Below are positions 1-11,900 of a stretch of 64,000 nucleotides of DNA, in pieces. The stretch covers positions 11,257,390 through 11,321,389 of the forward strand of contig CM038911.1 of assembly GCA_021904315.1 (NCBI GenBank), read 5' to 3'. Positions within the stretch are counted from its first letter, which is position 1. Each line of letters opens with the position of its first letter. The notes beneath the pieces are model-generated. The model worked only from the letters and a program-made list of their open reading frames with translations, did no database searches and was not told where the DNA came from. The position numbers and the translations under genes were made by a program. Source of the DNA: Sphagnum magellanicum (Eukaryota > Streptophyta > Sphagnopsida > Sphagnales > Sphagnaceae).

Positions 1-20
1 TTTTTAAGCTCATACATTTG

Positions 21-188
21 CATGAGGTTGCTGACAAGATGTGCACAGCCAGTGGTTTGTCTCTTCCCTTGCCTATTCTTACCAGTTTTTGAGTTTAGAC
101 ATTACCTGAGGCTCCTGACAAGATGTCTACGGCTGATTTGCTCCTTTGCTTGTGTCTCTTCTTACCAGTTTTTGTGCTTGTACACTTC
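21..188. repeat. imperfect tandem duplication, about 84 bp unit
   Basis: Two diverged copies lie head to tail. Both carry a GAGG..GCTGACAAGATGT-like start and a shared CTTACCAGTTTTTG segment near their ends. The rest of 1-808 shows no exon I can support. It lies downstream of the ABC gene, whose stop is at 809, and so may include its 3' UTR. Confidence 0.5.
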
Positions 189-808
189 ATGATGCTCCAT
201 ACTGCTGATTCTCTATGAACCAGAGGATATGTGGAGAAGGATGATTAGTTTTTGGAGTTTTATGCTTCAAACCCATTCTGTCAAAGGGCTTCCTGAAATT
301 ACTTGCAGTTCTTCAATGCTATTGGTGATGAAAGTGATCATCTGACACTTCGTGAGCAACTCTCATTAGGCTATGACTGCACTCATTGTCATGTTACTGT
401 TGAACTATGAAACTCAGCCTACGGAATCCCCTAGGATTCAAGTGTCCAAATACTCTAGGATTTGAAGTTGCCTTCTTCTAACATGGTTTTGGTGAGAACC
501 CAATGGGTTGGTGTTCTAGCACTCATCTAATGGAATTGAAAAGCATGCAGGGATGAGCTTGAACTGACCAGCACTTTGGTTGTGGAACATTGTCATTGAA
601 ACTCTTCACTGGCATGTCTTGTGCAGTCCTAGGACTTCCTGCTCCAAGTAGATAAGTCAAGTGATGGAGACCAACTCAAAGAAACACTCCAGACTCAAGT
701 AAAGATCTGATGCCCATGTGTGATGCACAAAACTGTGCTTCAGTCACATAGTCTAGCCAAAGAAGGAATTCAAAATTGAATTTCAGATCAAAAATCTGTC
801 ATTGCAAG

Positions 809-2516
809 TTACCAACCCCGGAACTCACGCCCAAGATAATGTTGCTGAACATAACGGTCTTGTAGAATCTCATCAGGTTTTCCTGATGCCAGGACCTGAC
901 CATTATGTACCATATATGCACGCTCACAAATCCACAATGTCTCATTCACATTATGGTCTGTAATGAGTATGCCCATGCCCATGACCTCACATAACCGTCT
1001 TAGTTGTTTCTGAATCCCAGTCACACCAATAGGATCAACCCCTGCAAATGGCTCATCAATAAGTACAATTTTAGGAGGGCCGCCATAAGCACAATTTGAT
1101 GCCAAAGCTCGAGCAAGTTCTGTCTGTCTGCGCTCTCCTCCTGATAAGGCTCTTCCAAGAGTATTCCCAACATCTTGCAAGCAGAATTCTTCCAATAGCT
1201 CTTCTATGCGCAGATTATGTGCATCTTGCTCCAAACCCGTCTCTTGCAATATTAACCGGATGTTATCTCTGACTGAAAGCCCACGAAATACACTTGGCTC
1301 CTGATTACACACACTTACATTTCTATGTGAAAATGAGCAGAAAAACATCAGAAATTGGTGAGTTGATCTCAGAACCACCACCACAATGATCTCACCAACA
1401 ACTAAGAAACAGCATACTAGGTACACACAAAATGACAAACACAAACAAAAAATGCAGTTGGTTCAAGCAAATCTTAAGGAACTAAGCACAATAACTTCCT
1501 GGCTCAAATTCTCTGGGTGTAAAACTCAACAGATTTTAGTTTTGCAAAATTAGGGATTGTGGTGAAACTGGATATCATGAGAACAAGTGTGGATATTATG
1601 ATGGACATTATCCCATGCTCTCAAACCCTGGTGTCAGATAGGCAAATTCAATACTAAGAATTCATTACAGGACTGAGAGAATGCACTACAACCCAAGATT
1701 TGATACTATAAATTACATGACTGAGACAATGGATGACAACCCAAGATTTGATACTACAAATTACATGACTGAGACAATGGACTACAACACAAGATTTGAT
1801 ACTGCAACCTACAGGACTGAGAGAAATGGACTACAACCCAATTTCAACACAAATGTGAAGGAGAAGAACAAACGAATTTAGGTCTTGTGCACCCAAAAAA
1901 ATTAGCTCAACTGCAGAAGCAAGAAATTCATAAGCTGTGAAAATCATACAGCTTTGGGTGTGTAGAAGATGAAGAGAAAGGAGACAAAGACTCAGAGATG
2001 AAGTTCCATTTCTCCATTTAGCGAGGACGAGCATAAGGAAAAACTACAAGTTCATTCATTGTTCAGTAAGACATTGAGAGGAGAAGTGTGCTTCTACAAC
2101 AAGCATACCTGGGTCATATAGCCAATCCCCAATCTCGCTCTTCTTTGCAATGAAAATCTTGTAATGTCAATTGCTCCCAAGAGAACACATCCTGAACTGG
2201 GTTGCTCTCTTCCTACTATTATGTTGAAAGTAGTGCTTTTCCCTGCTCCATTTGGACCAAATAATCCAACAACTTCATGCTGTCCAATATTCATAGAAAT
2301 TCCATCCACCACTTTTCGATCCTTGTAGAATTTGCTCACATTCTGCATTTGTAGTTCAAGCCTGGGAGGAGCAGGAGGATGAGGAGTAGGAGGAGGGCGA
2401 GCTTCCTGATTTGATTCAGATAAGGAGCATGAGACCATAAGCTTTCGGACATGGACAACTCTTTGAAGCTTCAATGTCTCAAAACACTGCAAGCGTTCAG
2501 CTGCAAATTTCAACAT
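809..2516 (-). CDS. lptB: LptB-like ABC transporter ATPase, probably plastid-targeted
   Basis: Two exons (2516..2109 and 1300..809) with a GT-AG intron of 808 bp give 299 aa. The splice joins GYMTQ directly to EPSVFRGLSV, rebuilding the Q-loop. Visible motifs are Walker A GPNGAGKST (87-95), signature LSGGERRQ (188-195), Walker B KIVLIDEP (213-220), the D-loop region FAGVDP, and H-loop ITDHNV (H252). The C terminus YLGREFRGW matches the family's YLGEDFRL end. In bacteria LptB powers lipopolysaccharide export. Cyanobacteria keep close homologues, so a plastid-envelope lipid role is an inference. Residues 1-55 are Arg/Ser rich and then Pro rich, like a transit peptide. The start is uncertain: a good acceptor (TTCTTCCTTCTGCCAG) sits just upstream near 2532, so a first exon may be missing. 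The partner permease is not in this window. Confidence 0.85.
1685..1840. repeat. 48-bp tandem repeat in the ABC gene intron
   Basis: Three consecutive copies (1685-1732, 1733-1780, 1781-1829) plus a short partial fourth. The unit starts ACTACAACCCAAGATTTGAT. Copies 1 and 2 differ at about three positions and copy 3 has drifted further. The unit length is a multiple of three, so an open frame runs through it by chance. It lies wholly inside the intron. Confidence 0.85.
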
Positions 2517-2812
2517 GTTTTCTGAAAATCTGTCTGGCAGAAGGAAGAAAGCTGTGATCCAACACCACACACACACACAGATTCTTCACTGCAACTTTTT
2601 TTTGACGGTTTCTCACAAATTGTAAAGAGGAACCCCTAGGCATTTTGTGTCTTTGAATCTCCCAAAACACATACAAGTGTTCAGCTTGGGAATTCCAACC
2701 ATGGATTTTGTGAATCTTGCAGAGGATCTTTTGACTGATGTCTCTTCCAAACCCTAAACCCTAAACCCTAAAAAACAATATTGGATCTTGCAAGTTCACA
2801 TCATATTGGAAC
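2517..2812 (-). promoter_or_regulatory. 5' region of the ABC gene with telo-box cluster
   Basis: Three perfect AAACCCT units occur at 2749-2772. Interstitial telomere-like motifs (telo-boxes) are common in promoters and leaders of plant housekeeping genes and bind TRB/TRFL-type proteins. Their position about 230 bp upstream of the chosen ATG fits that role. Any missing 5' exon would also lie here. Confidence 0.45.
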
Positions 2813-3100
2813 CAGCCTCTTTTTTGCTGGCAATATATAGCCAAAAAAGCTATATTAAGAATTAAAAGTGCTAAAATCAAGTGTTTTTTGAGATTTTCAA
2901 TAGCGATAATTCGATCAAAATTTAAGAAAAATCACCAGATATCTATAGATGGCAATTTCTATAGATGGGTCAAGCGAGTAGCCAAAAGTATAGAAGGATG
3001 TTTAAAAAATTTATTTTCATATTTAGCTTGTAGCCAAATCTGGTTAAATCTTCTTGTGGATCATCATCACTTTGGCTACATCAGAAAATTGACCAAAAAA
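2813..3100 (-). repeat. dispersed short repeat, copy A
   Basis: This begins CAGCCTCTTTTTTGCTGGC and ends with the conserved core (GTAGCCAAATCTGGTTAAA, then CTTGTGGATCATC, then TTTGGCTACATCAGAAAATTG) followed by an A-rich run. The reverse complement is recognisable at 8451-8830, 53090-53385, 33885-33990 and 63861-63945 (the last in this same orientation). No coding capacity. The A-rich end suggests a SINE, whereas the GGCTGGCTA...TAGCCA symmetry at the other end would suit a MITE, so the class is open. Confidence 0.7.
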
Positions 3101-3170
3101 ATACTGATTGGAACTAACAATAGTAAGGAAAATCTTATTGTAAAGGAGAAACTATGGAAGGATGTAACTT

Positions 3171-4352
3171 AGGGGCACTTATAGATGAGGGTCCAAGAAA
3201 GGAAGGTCCAACAAAATGGAGCAACCCTATTGATTGAGAATCATAGATTGGACCCAAGGTCTTTAGATGAGAATTTGAAACCAATTCAAGTCAATTTAAG
3301 GTGACATTTAGATGGCATCATTTTAGAGGGAAATTCAATTGGTTTGGACCAAAAAATAAGCTGCCAGGAGAGCTCATGGCTTGGAGAACCAAGATGTAAC
3401 TTCGAATCCAAGTTAGAATCTCTTTCATTGTTTTTGTTGTTTTTGTTGAGATTGTGCAAGAAATGAAAAATATTTTGTGTAGTAATGACATTGTTGGGAA
3501 CATGCTTATCATTCCATTTTTTGGCACATCTAGTCTTGACATGGTTGAATTTGAAAATCCACAAAAGATTGTTGCTTGAAGGCTCACATTTTTAACCTTT
3601 GCAAGTGCACAAAATGAAATTATTTTTAAAATGAGAACAAAAAGTTTTGGTCATGGAAGGTTGAAGTGTCCACTTTCACAAATTGAAAAAGATTTTTTAT
3701 TTGGATTTATAAGAAACCTTTAAATTAACTCCCCTTCACCAAAAAAAACGATTGTAATAACAATGAAAAAAAAAGAGAGAAAAATGAAAAATTGAAGAAA
3801 ATTGGGTGACTGATGAAATATTACATCTAATTACAAGGAGAAACAGAGTTTAAATTTGTCAAAAACACAAAACAACAAGCTGAATTCCAATTTATTTTAA
3901 ACCTTGATTATGCTTGTTTTGATTAAAAAGAAATTTTAATACTTTTTTCAAATCTAAAACTTTTATTTTTCAGATTTGAAACCAGACTGGAGTGATAGAA
4001 TTTTTAAAAACAAAGTAGAAAAAACAACAATGACTTGATGCATTGCCATAGTTAAAAACTAGGATCACCAAAATTTTGTCCCAATGCTCATCCATTATGT
4101 GTGTAATAAGAAGAAGGGAAAAAAAAAAGACATGAAAAATAAATAAATGTCAATCTAATCCTCTCACATGTGAACCCCACATTTTTACCAATTGGATTCT
4201 CAAATTGGACCCTATACCTTTAGACACACTCATCATACCTTTAAAATAAATAATTAATTAATGTGAAGAAAGGTCCAATTCAAGGTTTCAATTTGTTTGA
4301 ATTTGTCTCAAATTGATCCTTGCCATTTGGATCATTGTCTAAAGGGCCTCTT
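3171..4352. mobile_element. possible non-autonomous DNA transposon with imperfect inverted ends
   Basis: The left end (GGGGCACTTATAGATGAGGG, then TCCAAG) resembles the reverse complement of the right end (GAGGCCCTTTAGACAATGAT, then CCAAAT). Both arms carry repeated 'tttagat..', 'ggtccaa' and 'aattcaa' segments in opposite orientation. No transposase and no clear target-site duplication. Inverted-end identity by eye is only about two thirds, so this is a candidate. Confidence 0.3.
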
Positions 4353-7300
4353 TGGAGTCTGCATTTCGTCTCACAATTTCAGGAATCTTCTCAAGGTGTT
4401 AATGTGAATTGAATTGTGAATTCACTTTTTTGAGATCTGCATCAAAGAACTTCCAATTTTAAATCTTGCTGGCTTAATGAACGCAATAAAGGAAAGAACA
4501 ATCAAGGAATGAACATATTGCTTTGCTAGTTTGGATGAGTGTTGGGTGGGTATGTCAATGGAACCTTGACATTTAGTTTAGGTGGGTATATATTGATCTT
4601 GGTATCAAAATATTGATAAGTTAATAAAGTTATCCATTATTCAGGCAATTACGGGGTGAGAACGGCCAGTTCGGCATAACAAGTCATCAAATGCGCAACT
4701 GGGAATGAAATTTTACAAAACAAAATAACTGGGACCCAAACTAGTTTTTCCACCAATTTTGGTGGTAAACTGAGTTTCATCCCCTCTTTCCTTTTTCCTG
4801 AGCGCCTCCTCTGATGCTACATATATTTTCACAGCTCCTACATGTACAACTACTATAATTACTGTCAAACCATGCGCATTGAATGCTAAGTATCAGCATT
4901 TCATATTGAGATTTAATAAAATTTTCTTACTTTGGCGATACCACTGAAAGAGGGGATAAGGGTGAAAGCGGAGGAGATAGGGGTGAAAGAGAGGGTGACT
5001 TTACAGATAACTTTAATAATCTTGTTGTAATATTCTTATAATACTCTTATTATATCATATGGTGGTCCAATGATAATAGAAAGGCTTGATGCATAACTTT
5101 TGAATATATAGGTTCAAACTAGTACCACACTTTTTCATCACCATATGGTTTCAAAAACTAAGGTTTCAGTTTTTTTTTATGGCTTTTAGTTATTCAATGG
5201 GTAAGCATAGTGAGAGAAGTCTAGAAAGCTATTTTTGTATTGTAGCCAAAAATCTTGTTGGAAAGATGGGAAGTTTGTCATGCACTCATTAATCAAGTGC
5301 CAACTATTATCCTAACATCACTATACATTATAATCACTTAACTCACAAGATTTAATTTCGAAGGTTGTTTACAATATCACCTCAAGCACTAGCATTGAAA
5401 CATAAATTACATATATTTATTGAGTCAAATAAATCCCACTGCCTTGAAGATTATCACAAGGAACTATTATACGTAAAGGTATAACTGGACAAAAGCTCAC
5501 CAATTAACACTCTTTATGAACAACTTTCATTCATTAAATTGCATGAAACAGACAAAAAAGATGTTTGTTCAATTGGACCCAAATTAGAAACACTTTTATG
5601 ACAAACTTTCATTCACTTCAATTGCATGAAACAGACAAAAGAAGTGTTAAGTTCAATTCAAGCCAAAATGGGATCACCAATTCATCTTCAAAATAAAAAT
5701 TCAGATTTCTTAGTTGTTGAAGTTTAATTTTGTGAATTGGATCCATATTAAACATGAATTTGCAACTAAAATAGGTCAAGTTTTGATCTCATGTTACCAT
5801 CTTGATCACCATGCCATGCAATACTACATACCCCTGTTTACTTCCCAATTTTGCCTGGTTACAAACCCTAAATCTTGGGATAGCAGTGTAAGTTCATTGC
5901 ATTGTAACAAAAAAGTAAAACTGAATAGATTTTTGTGCACAATCTTAAGAGACAAGTTTCCACTTGGAGCTCTGACATCCCTACAAGCTTTTGCCAGCTG
6001 ATACAATTGTGCAAAGGCAACTTGAACACATATGTTTGAGATAACAGGGAAAATTCAAAAATAACACTTTCAAGGTAACAATTCCACCAGTTCCAGCAAA
6101 ATCAAAAACTAAAATGCAAAGACTGAGTGCAGTCATAACTCATAACCTTTTGAGTATCACTCAAAAAGTCAGACAATCACCTTCAGCAGGCAGGTACTAA
6201 CCAGTTGACAGTACTCCCCAATTATTTCAGCTTCTAGCAGTGGGTGTAGATAACTGGAAAATAATTTCCCAGGACTTTTGCATCTGAAATTCTGTTGCAT
6301 TCCAGAACCAATGGGAAAACTCGTTTGTGATGTTGGCCAGCACTCAAGAGACATAGCCAATCAAAAAAGTCATTAGTGTCCCCATTCAAGCTGCAACAAG
6401 CTTGTTAGGGTGAGCTTCCTTTCCTTTTAGATTGGCCTTTGAACCAAGCAAAGCAAAGGCATAGAGTGGTCTACATAAAGGGGGGTAGTGGTTTGGACCA
6501 TAGCACCTTGACCAAATCATTTACCTCCACTAACTGCTTGGATGCAGTACATCCACTGAAGCCACTGGAAAACACATCACTTAGATTGCAGAGAAAACTC
6601 CACAATAACACCTCGTAGATGACCAATGAGAAATAAACTAGAAGATCACATGATCGCATGCAATACACATAATCCAATAAGCTCAATATGAAATCATGGC
6701 GGATACAGAATCTCTGAAGCTGCAAAAGTACCCAAACAACTGGTTGTTCCTAATGGTGACAAAGCAAAACTGCACCTTCAACAACTTTGTAGGTACGGTT
6801 ATCACATCAAAGAAGCAGACATTGAAAGTGCAACACAACCCTCTTGATGTGAGAACAATCCAGTAGCCATACAACTGGAGGCAAAGTGAAGTCCCACAAT
6901 GTTTCAGCAGGCATTCCACTATGACAGTGGTTCATTGCTAAAGATGCACCTTGCCTACATGACACCACAGTTCATGACATACATACTTTGCTTGGTGATC
7001 GCTATTAGTCATACAAACTCCTTAATTTCACAGCTCTAACAAACTGTAGGAAGGACATTCAACTGTAGTAGCAAATCTATATGCCCATCTCCCATTGAAA
7101 TACAAGTTCATATTAAAGTCATGATGTCCAGAATCTCTGTGCAGCTGCATTATCAATATGAAATACAAAACAGCAAATTGGGACTTTACTGGGTTTTCAA
7201 ATCTTCTGCACCACTAACAACCTGGATTTTTGAAAGTAGATTGAATAACGCTCTATCTGGTGGCTAGTCACCAACTCCTCTGAATCCCTCAAAGATGGTT

Positions 7301-7850
7301 CACATGGAGATATCTCCAAATCACTGGCTTATCTCTCTCCTGCACAGAAATCACCCCAAGAGCCATGGCATTGAGAGCAACCCCACTCCTTTGCGGAAAG
7401 TACAAAACTTCAGGAGTTAGTGACCCTGCACTAAAACCGATGGACAACACTTAAGGACAAAAAAAATCCTGAAAGAACAACATCCACGACTGCTGTATTA
7501 ACCCTAGAACTGATTATGCTGTGTTTCCGGTATGCCTTTAACTACCATTTTTGCTGCATTCATGGAGCGGAAACATCTAGCAGCTGTGGAAAAAGCTAAG
7601 GTATTCTGACCATAGGTTCTACTGTACCTCCATCCACAAAGCAAGCTAGTTCTCAGCTTCTCCCAGAAAGCTGCATTGCCTCAGATCATTACAAAACCCC
7701 CAACAACACAGCATTGAGTACAATGATGCCCACATCTCTCGGAAGACAGAGAATCATTTCTTTCGCCCATCTTCTAAAGGTAGTTCATCAAAAGCTTCTT
7801 CAGTAAATATAAAAGAATGCAACCACACAAGAGGAAGGGACGTTTACAAT
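4353..7850. other. non-coding, no recognised feature
   Basis: AT-rich intergenic DNA up to about 5.7 kb, then more balanced sequence leading into the 3' side of the RALF gene. Short open frames (for example 5714-6001 and 6471-6919) show no family resemblance and overlap on opposite strands. A repeated segment (TTCATTCA.TAAATTGCATGA type) occurs near 5530 and 5610. Confidence 0.5.
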
Positions 7851-8228
7851 TCAACCGCGAGCACAGAGAGTGATGGCAGAACAGCCGCGGGTGTAAGGTC
7901 TGACGGGACCAGTAGCAGCAGCGCAGTTGTTCGTGTAGTAAGACCTTCCGGAGCCTGCCGGACAGGGAATGCGATCGGCGGACAAAGAGCCATAACTGAT
8001 GAAGAAAGGCGAGTTAGCCAGCATTCTCCGCGTGACTAAGGACGACTCTATCTCGTCATACTGCTCCTTTCTGCTGCCGCTGAGCAGCTCCGTAACCATG
8101 GAGGTGGAAGAAGAAGACCAGTCCATCGCACTTTCCGTGTGTGCACACAGCAAAAGCAAGCTGAGTACTACAACCAACATACACAGCAGAAACGGTTGCT
8201 GCTGCTGCTGCATTCCGGAGAGACCCAT
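7851..8228 (-). CDS. RALF: RALF (rapid alkalinization factor) prepropeptide
   Basis: Intronless, 125 aa. RALFs are secreted cysteine-rich peptides perceived by CrRLK1L/FERONIA-type receptor kinases with LLG/LRX partners, and they control wall integrity, pH and immunity. Order of parts: hydrophobic signal peptide (about 12-28), Ser-rich acidic propeptide, subtilase S1P-type dibasic site RRML (67-70), mature start with FISYGSL (the YISY receptor-binding motif, residues 76-82), then four cysteines (89, 102, 116, 122) with YYTNNC and PYTRGCSAITLC, exactly the RALF spacing. Met1 (ATG at 8228) was chosen because the frame further upstream opens only with GTG. Met6 just before the Gln run is an alternative. 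The gene looks intact. Dispersed repeat copy B lies about 220 bp upstream. Confidence 0.93.
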   Translation of the reverse strand: MGLSGMQQQQQPFLLCMLVVVLSLLLLCAHTESAMDWSSSSTSMVTELLSGSRKEQYDEIESSLVTRRMLANSPFFISYGSLSADRIPCPAGSGRSYYTNNCAAATGPVRPYTRGCSAITLCARG

Positions 8229-8450
8229 TTCCCCCACCAAAAAAACAAAAACAAAAACAAAACCAAACCAAACAAACAAAAGAACAGCAGCAAGCAACAA
8301 GCAAAGCACCGGTGAAATAGTAATACAGATAGTCGACAACAGCAATCTCACACAGCTTGAGCTTTGCTAGGTTTTGCAGCAGCTCAAGACACAGTGCTCA
8401 AAACACGCAGACACAGTGCGTGAGTTGCTCTATGACCAGTGCTTTGTGTT
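8229..8450 (-). promoter_or_regulatory. RALF leader and proximal promoter
   Basis: On the + strand this holds a purine/C-rich tract of AAAAAC-type repeats (8239-8280), which reads GTTTTT-rich in the gene's direction. I saw no clear TATA box. It ends where repeat copy B begins. Confidence 0.35.
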
Positions 8451-8830
8451 TCTTTCTCAATTTTGTGATGTAGCCAAAGTGGCGATGATGATCCACATCA
8501 AGGTTTAGCTAAATTTGGCTACAAGATAAATTATGAAAGTAGAATCTTTCAAACAGTTTTTCTCTATTTTTGGCTAAAATTCTTGAAAACATGTGTACAA
8601 ATCTGTCGAATTTTTTAAAATGTTGAGTTCTGGCTACCTAAAATCTGAAATGGCACTTGATTTTAGCACATTTAAATGTTTGTTATATTTCTTTTTGGTT
8701 ACTTCCATGAAAAAATGTGTAGAAATCTGGCGATTTTTTTTAATTTTTCAAAATTTCTGGCTATCTAAAATCTCAAAAGGCACTGGATAATTTCTTTTTG
8801 GCTACAAATAGCCAGCCAAAAAAAGGCTGT
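8451..8830 (+). repeat. dispersed short repeat, copy B, with internal duplication
   Basis: This starts CAATTTTGTGATGTAGCCAA, continues with GGCGATGATGATCCACAT and GGTTTAGCTAAATTTGGCTA, and ends TAGCCAGCCAAAAAAAGGCT. It is the reverse complement of copy A. A segment running from TGTGTA.AAATCTG to CTGGCTA.CTAAAATCT is present twice (about 8588-8660 and 8713-8785), so this copy is longer than the others. Confidence 0.7.
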
Positions 8831-8834
8831 CTCT

Positions 8835-8871
8835 GACACACACACAGAGACTCTCTATCTCTCTCTCTCTC
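8835..8871. repeat. CA/CT microsatellite
   Basis: A (CA)n run followed by (CT)n. It fills the short gap between repeat copy B and the left end of the transposon. Confidence 0.8.
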
Positions 8872-8882
8872 GCTGAGGGCTT

Positions 8883-8910
8883 GAGTGAGCCAGTACCCAC
8901 CAGTGCACCA
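8883..8910 (+). repeat. left terminal inverted repeat of the MULE
   Basis: Starts GAGTGAGCCAGTACCC and ends CAGTGCACCA. It pairs with 18841-18868, with mismatches at positions 7 and 12. Confidence 0.8.
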
Positions 8911-9277
8911 TCCAAAAAATCCTGTTCTGGGATTTCATGGATGGGATGAAACTGTCCCCCAGGGGTCAGTTTACTTGGTCAATAGATATTTTTTTCTTCT
9001 GCTCCTTTTCTTCCCAGCTAAATTTTTTTCCCTAGCTCAGTTTTTTTTTTTCTGGCAACAGTTTTATTATCACGTTTTTTTGGCCCACCCTTGACCCCAA
9101 GTTGTTTTTCGGGAAGCTCCTACCTACCCTCCAAACCTAAACCCTAAACCCCAACCCACCTACCCCTTACTTCCTACCGACCCACCTACCTCCCTCATCC
9201 TGCTGGCCCCCTCCCCACCCATCTCCTTTTGTGCTCACTTCCATCACTAGAGCTTCAAGAGTGCTGCTCATTGTTAG

Positions 9278-9490
9278 GAGCTTCAATGTGGTGGCAATTG
9301 GAATGCGAAAGCAAGAGGAGATGGGAGCCTCATGAGTGCTATTCATTGTCAGGAGCTTCAATGTGGTGGCAATTGGAATGCGAAAGCAAGAGGAGATGGG
9401 AGCCTCATGAGTGCTATTCATTGTCAGGAGCTTCAATGTGATGGTAGCAAGAGCACAAAAGCAAAAGGAGCTGAGGTGGGAGCTTGAAGG
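9278..9490. repeat. 75-bp tandem repeat near the left end of the MULE
   Basis: Two essentially identical copies (9278-9352, 9353-9427) starting GAGCTTCAATGTGGTGGCAA, then a diverged third. The near identity of copies 1 and 2, against the heavy decay around them, marks a recent local duplication. A T run of about 40 bp follows at 9508-9550. Confidence 0.9.
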
Positions 9491-9512
9491 TAAGCTCCCT
9501 TCTCCTCCTCCT

Positions 9513-9552
<40 letters not shown>

Positions 9553-9654
9553 GAAGAAGATGATGATGCCACCATCATGGTGTTGATGTCATCTTCTTCT
9601 CTTCCTTTGCAACTGCAAAAAATGACGACGAACAACATCATGTAGAAAATAATT

Positions 9655-9890
9655 AGAAGGAAAACAATACCCACATCATTTTCCGATGATATCATAAATC
9701 ATGAAACGAAAGATTTTTGTTTAAAATATTTATTCCATGTTCATTATATCATGCCAGAAATATTGATTCAAGTAAATGAAAGTATTGCAAAGTTCTTCAC
9801 ATTGATGTTAAAAGGTCCATATTAACAAAGTTATGGAATTTAAATGCAATACATGCATCATCTTGGGATATTTGCATTCACCTTGAAACT
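9655..9890 (+). repeat. left arm of a long internal inverted repeat
   Basis: Pairs with the reverse complement of 16391-16624. Shared landmarks in order are GGAAAACAATAC..ACATCAT, AAAATATTTATTCCATG, AAAGTATTGCAAAGTTCTTC, ACATTGATG, AACAAAGTTATGGA and TTTAAATGCAATAC. Identity is roughly three quarters by eye. The pair flanks the transposase remnant. Confidence 0.75.
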
Positions 9891-10959
9891 TGGAGGGGTA
9901 TTGCATAACCTTACAAAAACCTAAAAGGAATACAATACCTACACCATATTGCGACAATATTTTAAACTGAGATACAAATGAAAGTATTGTCAAGTTGGTC
10001 ATATTGATGATAAAAGGTAATGAAATTATCACTAAAATGAAGGTATTGCATACACTTCAAAACTTTGTTGAATAAACCTTATACCATCAATGTGGCCAAT
10101 TGGGCAATACCTTCATGTACATTTACCCAACGATTTTGCATTGGTCCATTTATGAGTTTGAAAATGTCTTTCCACTATATTTAGTGTTTACTTAAAATTT
10201 TCACATAATTTTTTTATTAAGATATTATATGTTCAAGAATGCAACAAAATTTTAAAATCCACACAATTTAATTAAGTAGAAATTTTAAAAACTTTATTTG
10301 TATGTTTCATTGCCAATGGACTTATCGATAAAGTGATGAACATATTGTATTTACACTTCAACATTTTGCTCAATACCATCAATGTGACCAATTTTGCATG
10401 GATTAAGTATGAGAAAAAACTCAATATTTTCCATTATTAATGACATTATGAAAACACAATGAGGGTAGTGCATTTACATTTATAAATTTTCTTCAAGTTA
10501 CCTTATACCATCAATGTGGTTAGTTTTGCAATACTTTCATTCCAATTTGCATTGGTCCATTAGTGAATTATTGTCGTTTATGATGTTGAAAACAACTTTA
10601 AACTATAAATCTTAATTAAAATATTACCAAGTTAAAAACAATTAGGCAAATATTATATCTTTAAAAATGAAAAAAAAAAATTCACATATTAATAAGTTAA
10701 TTATAACATGATTTCAACTAAAATATTTTCAAAACTAAAAACTTATAAATTAAACAACATTTATATTTTTTGAATCATAAAAAACCATTTATTTATTCAA
10801 ATAAACATACTTTAATACAAAAGGGAATACAAATTGAAGTGTCACAATTAGTGATCATTAGTGCCATTATTTGATATGTTATTCCTTAAATTTCAATTTA
10901 CATAGAATAAACATGAGATTACATGCATTAATTAAATATACATCATTAATAAGATATCT

Positions 10960-11900
10960 TTTGGATAGGTTTTGGTAAGGTTATGCAATACCCCAAATAG
11001 TGTAGAAAGATATGTGATTGACCCCAAAGCATTTTTGGGATACATGACAAAGATATTGCAATTTAATTCCATCCTTTTGGTCATGAGCAATACACTTTGG
11101 ATAATTTAGGCAGAAAATGATTTAGCCTATGGCGTTTTACAGTATACCCCAATTAGGGTATTGATTTCTTTATAGGTTTTTGGTAGGTTATGCAATAACC
11201 CACTAATTGTCATAATATATATGATTAACCCAAAGACATTTTTGGGATACCATAAGGGGGTGATGTAGCTTCACACCATCCTTCTAGCTATGAACGAGAA
11301 GGGTATTGCAATTTAAATCAATCCGTTTGGCCATGAACAATACCCCTTTGATAGCTTAGGCAAAAAATGATTTAGCCCATGGTGTTTTGTAGAATACCAA
11401 AATTAAGTTATTGATTTCCTTCTAAGTTTTGGTAGGATTATGCAATACCCCACATAATGTAGAAAGATATGTGATTGACCCCAAAGCATTTATGGGATAC
11501 CGAACAAGGGTATTGCAATTTAATTCCATCCTTCTGGCCATGAGCAATACCCCTTAGTTTTGTTAGGGGGGAAATGATTTAGTCCATGGTGTTTTAAGGA
11601 ATACCCCAATTAGGGTATTGTTTTCCCTTTAGGTTTTTGGTAGGGTTATGTGATTATCCACTTGGCATTTTTGGGATATTGTAGGAGGGCTACTGTAATT
11701 TCATTCCATCCTTCTGACCATGAACAATACCCTTCTAATAATGTAGGCCAAAATGAATCAATACATGGTGTTTTACAAAGTACCCCAATATAGGTATTAC
11801 AATACCTTTCATAGTGTCCAATAATAATTGATTGCCCCAAAACATTTCTTGGATACTTGAAAAGGGCTATTACACATTTTTGGATTACATAGTGTGGGTA
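10960..11900 (+). repeat. left tandem units (about 200-250 bp) rich in GCAATACC/GGTATTGC
   Basis: Four diverged units start at about 10970, 11178, 11427 and 11632. Each runs from GGTTTTGGTAGG.TTATGCAA through TACCCC, a GTGATTGACCCCAAAGCATT-like segment, TGGGATAC, GGGTATTGCAATTTAATTCC and ATGAGCAATACCCC to CCATGGTGTTTT. The units have the same orientation as those at 16620-18190, although other parts of the arms are inverted. Motif copies also occur at 9898, 10042 and 10104. Confidence 0.75.

Noticed and set aside
809-1444. ABC gene read as starting near 1444 with a hydrophobic N terminus
   Set aside because: The extra residues are intron sequence. Splicing from 2109 to 1300 gives the family's YMTQEPS join.
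7999-8370. 123-codon + strand frame across the RALF locus
   Set aside because: It is the antisense shadow of RALF and its leader; the - strand has a full RALF motif set.
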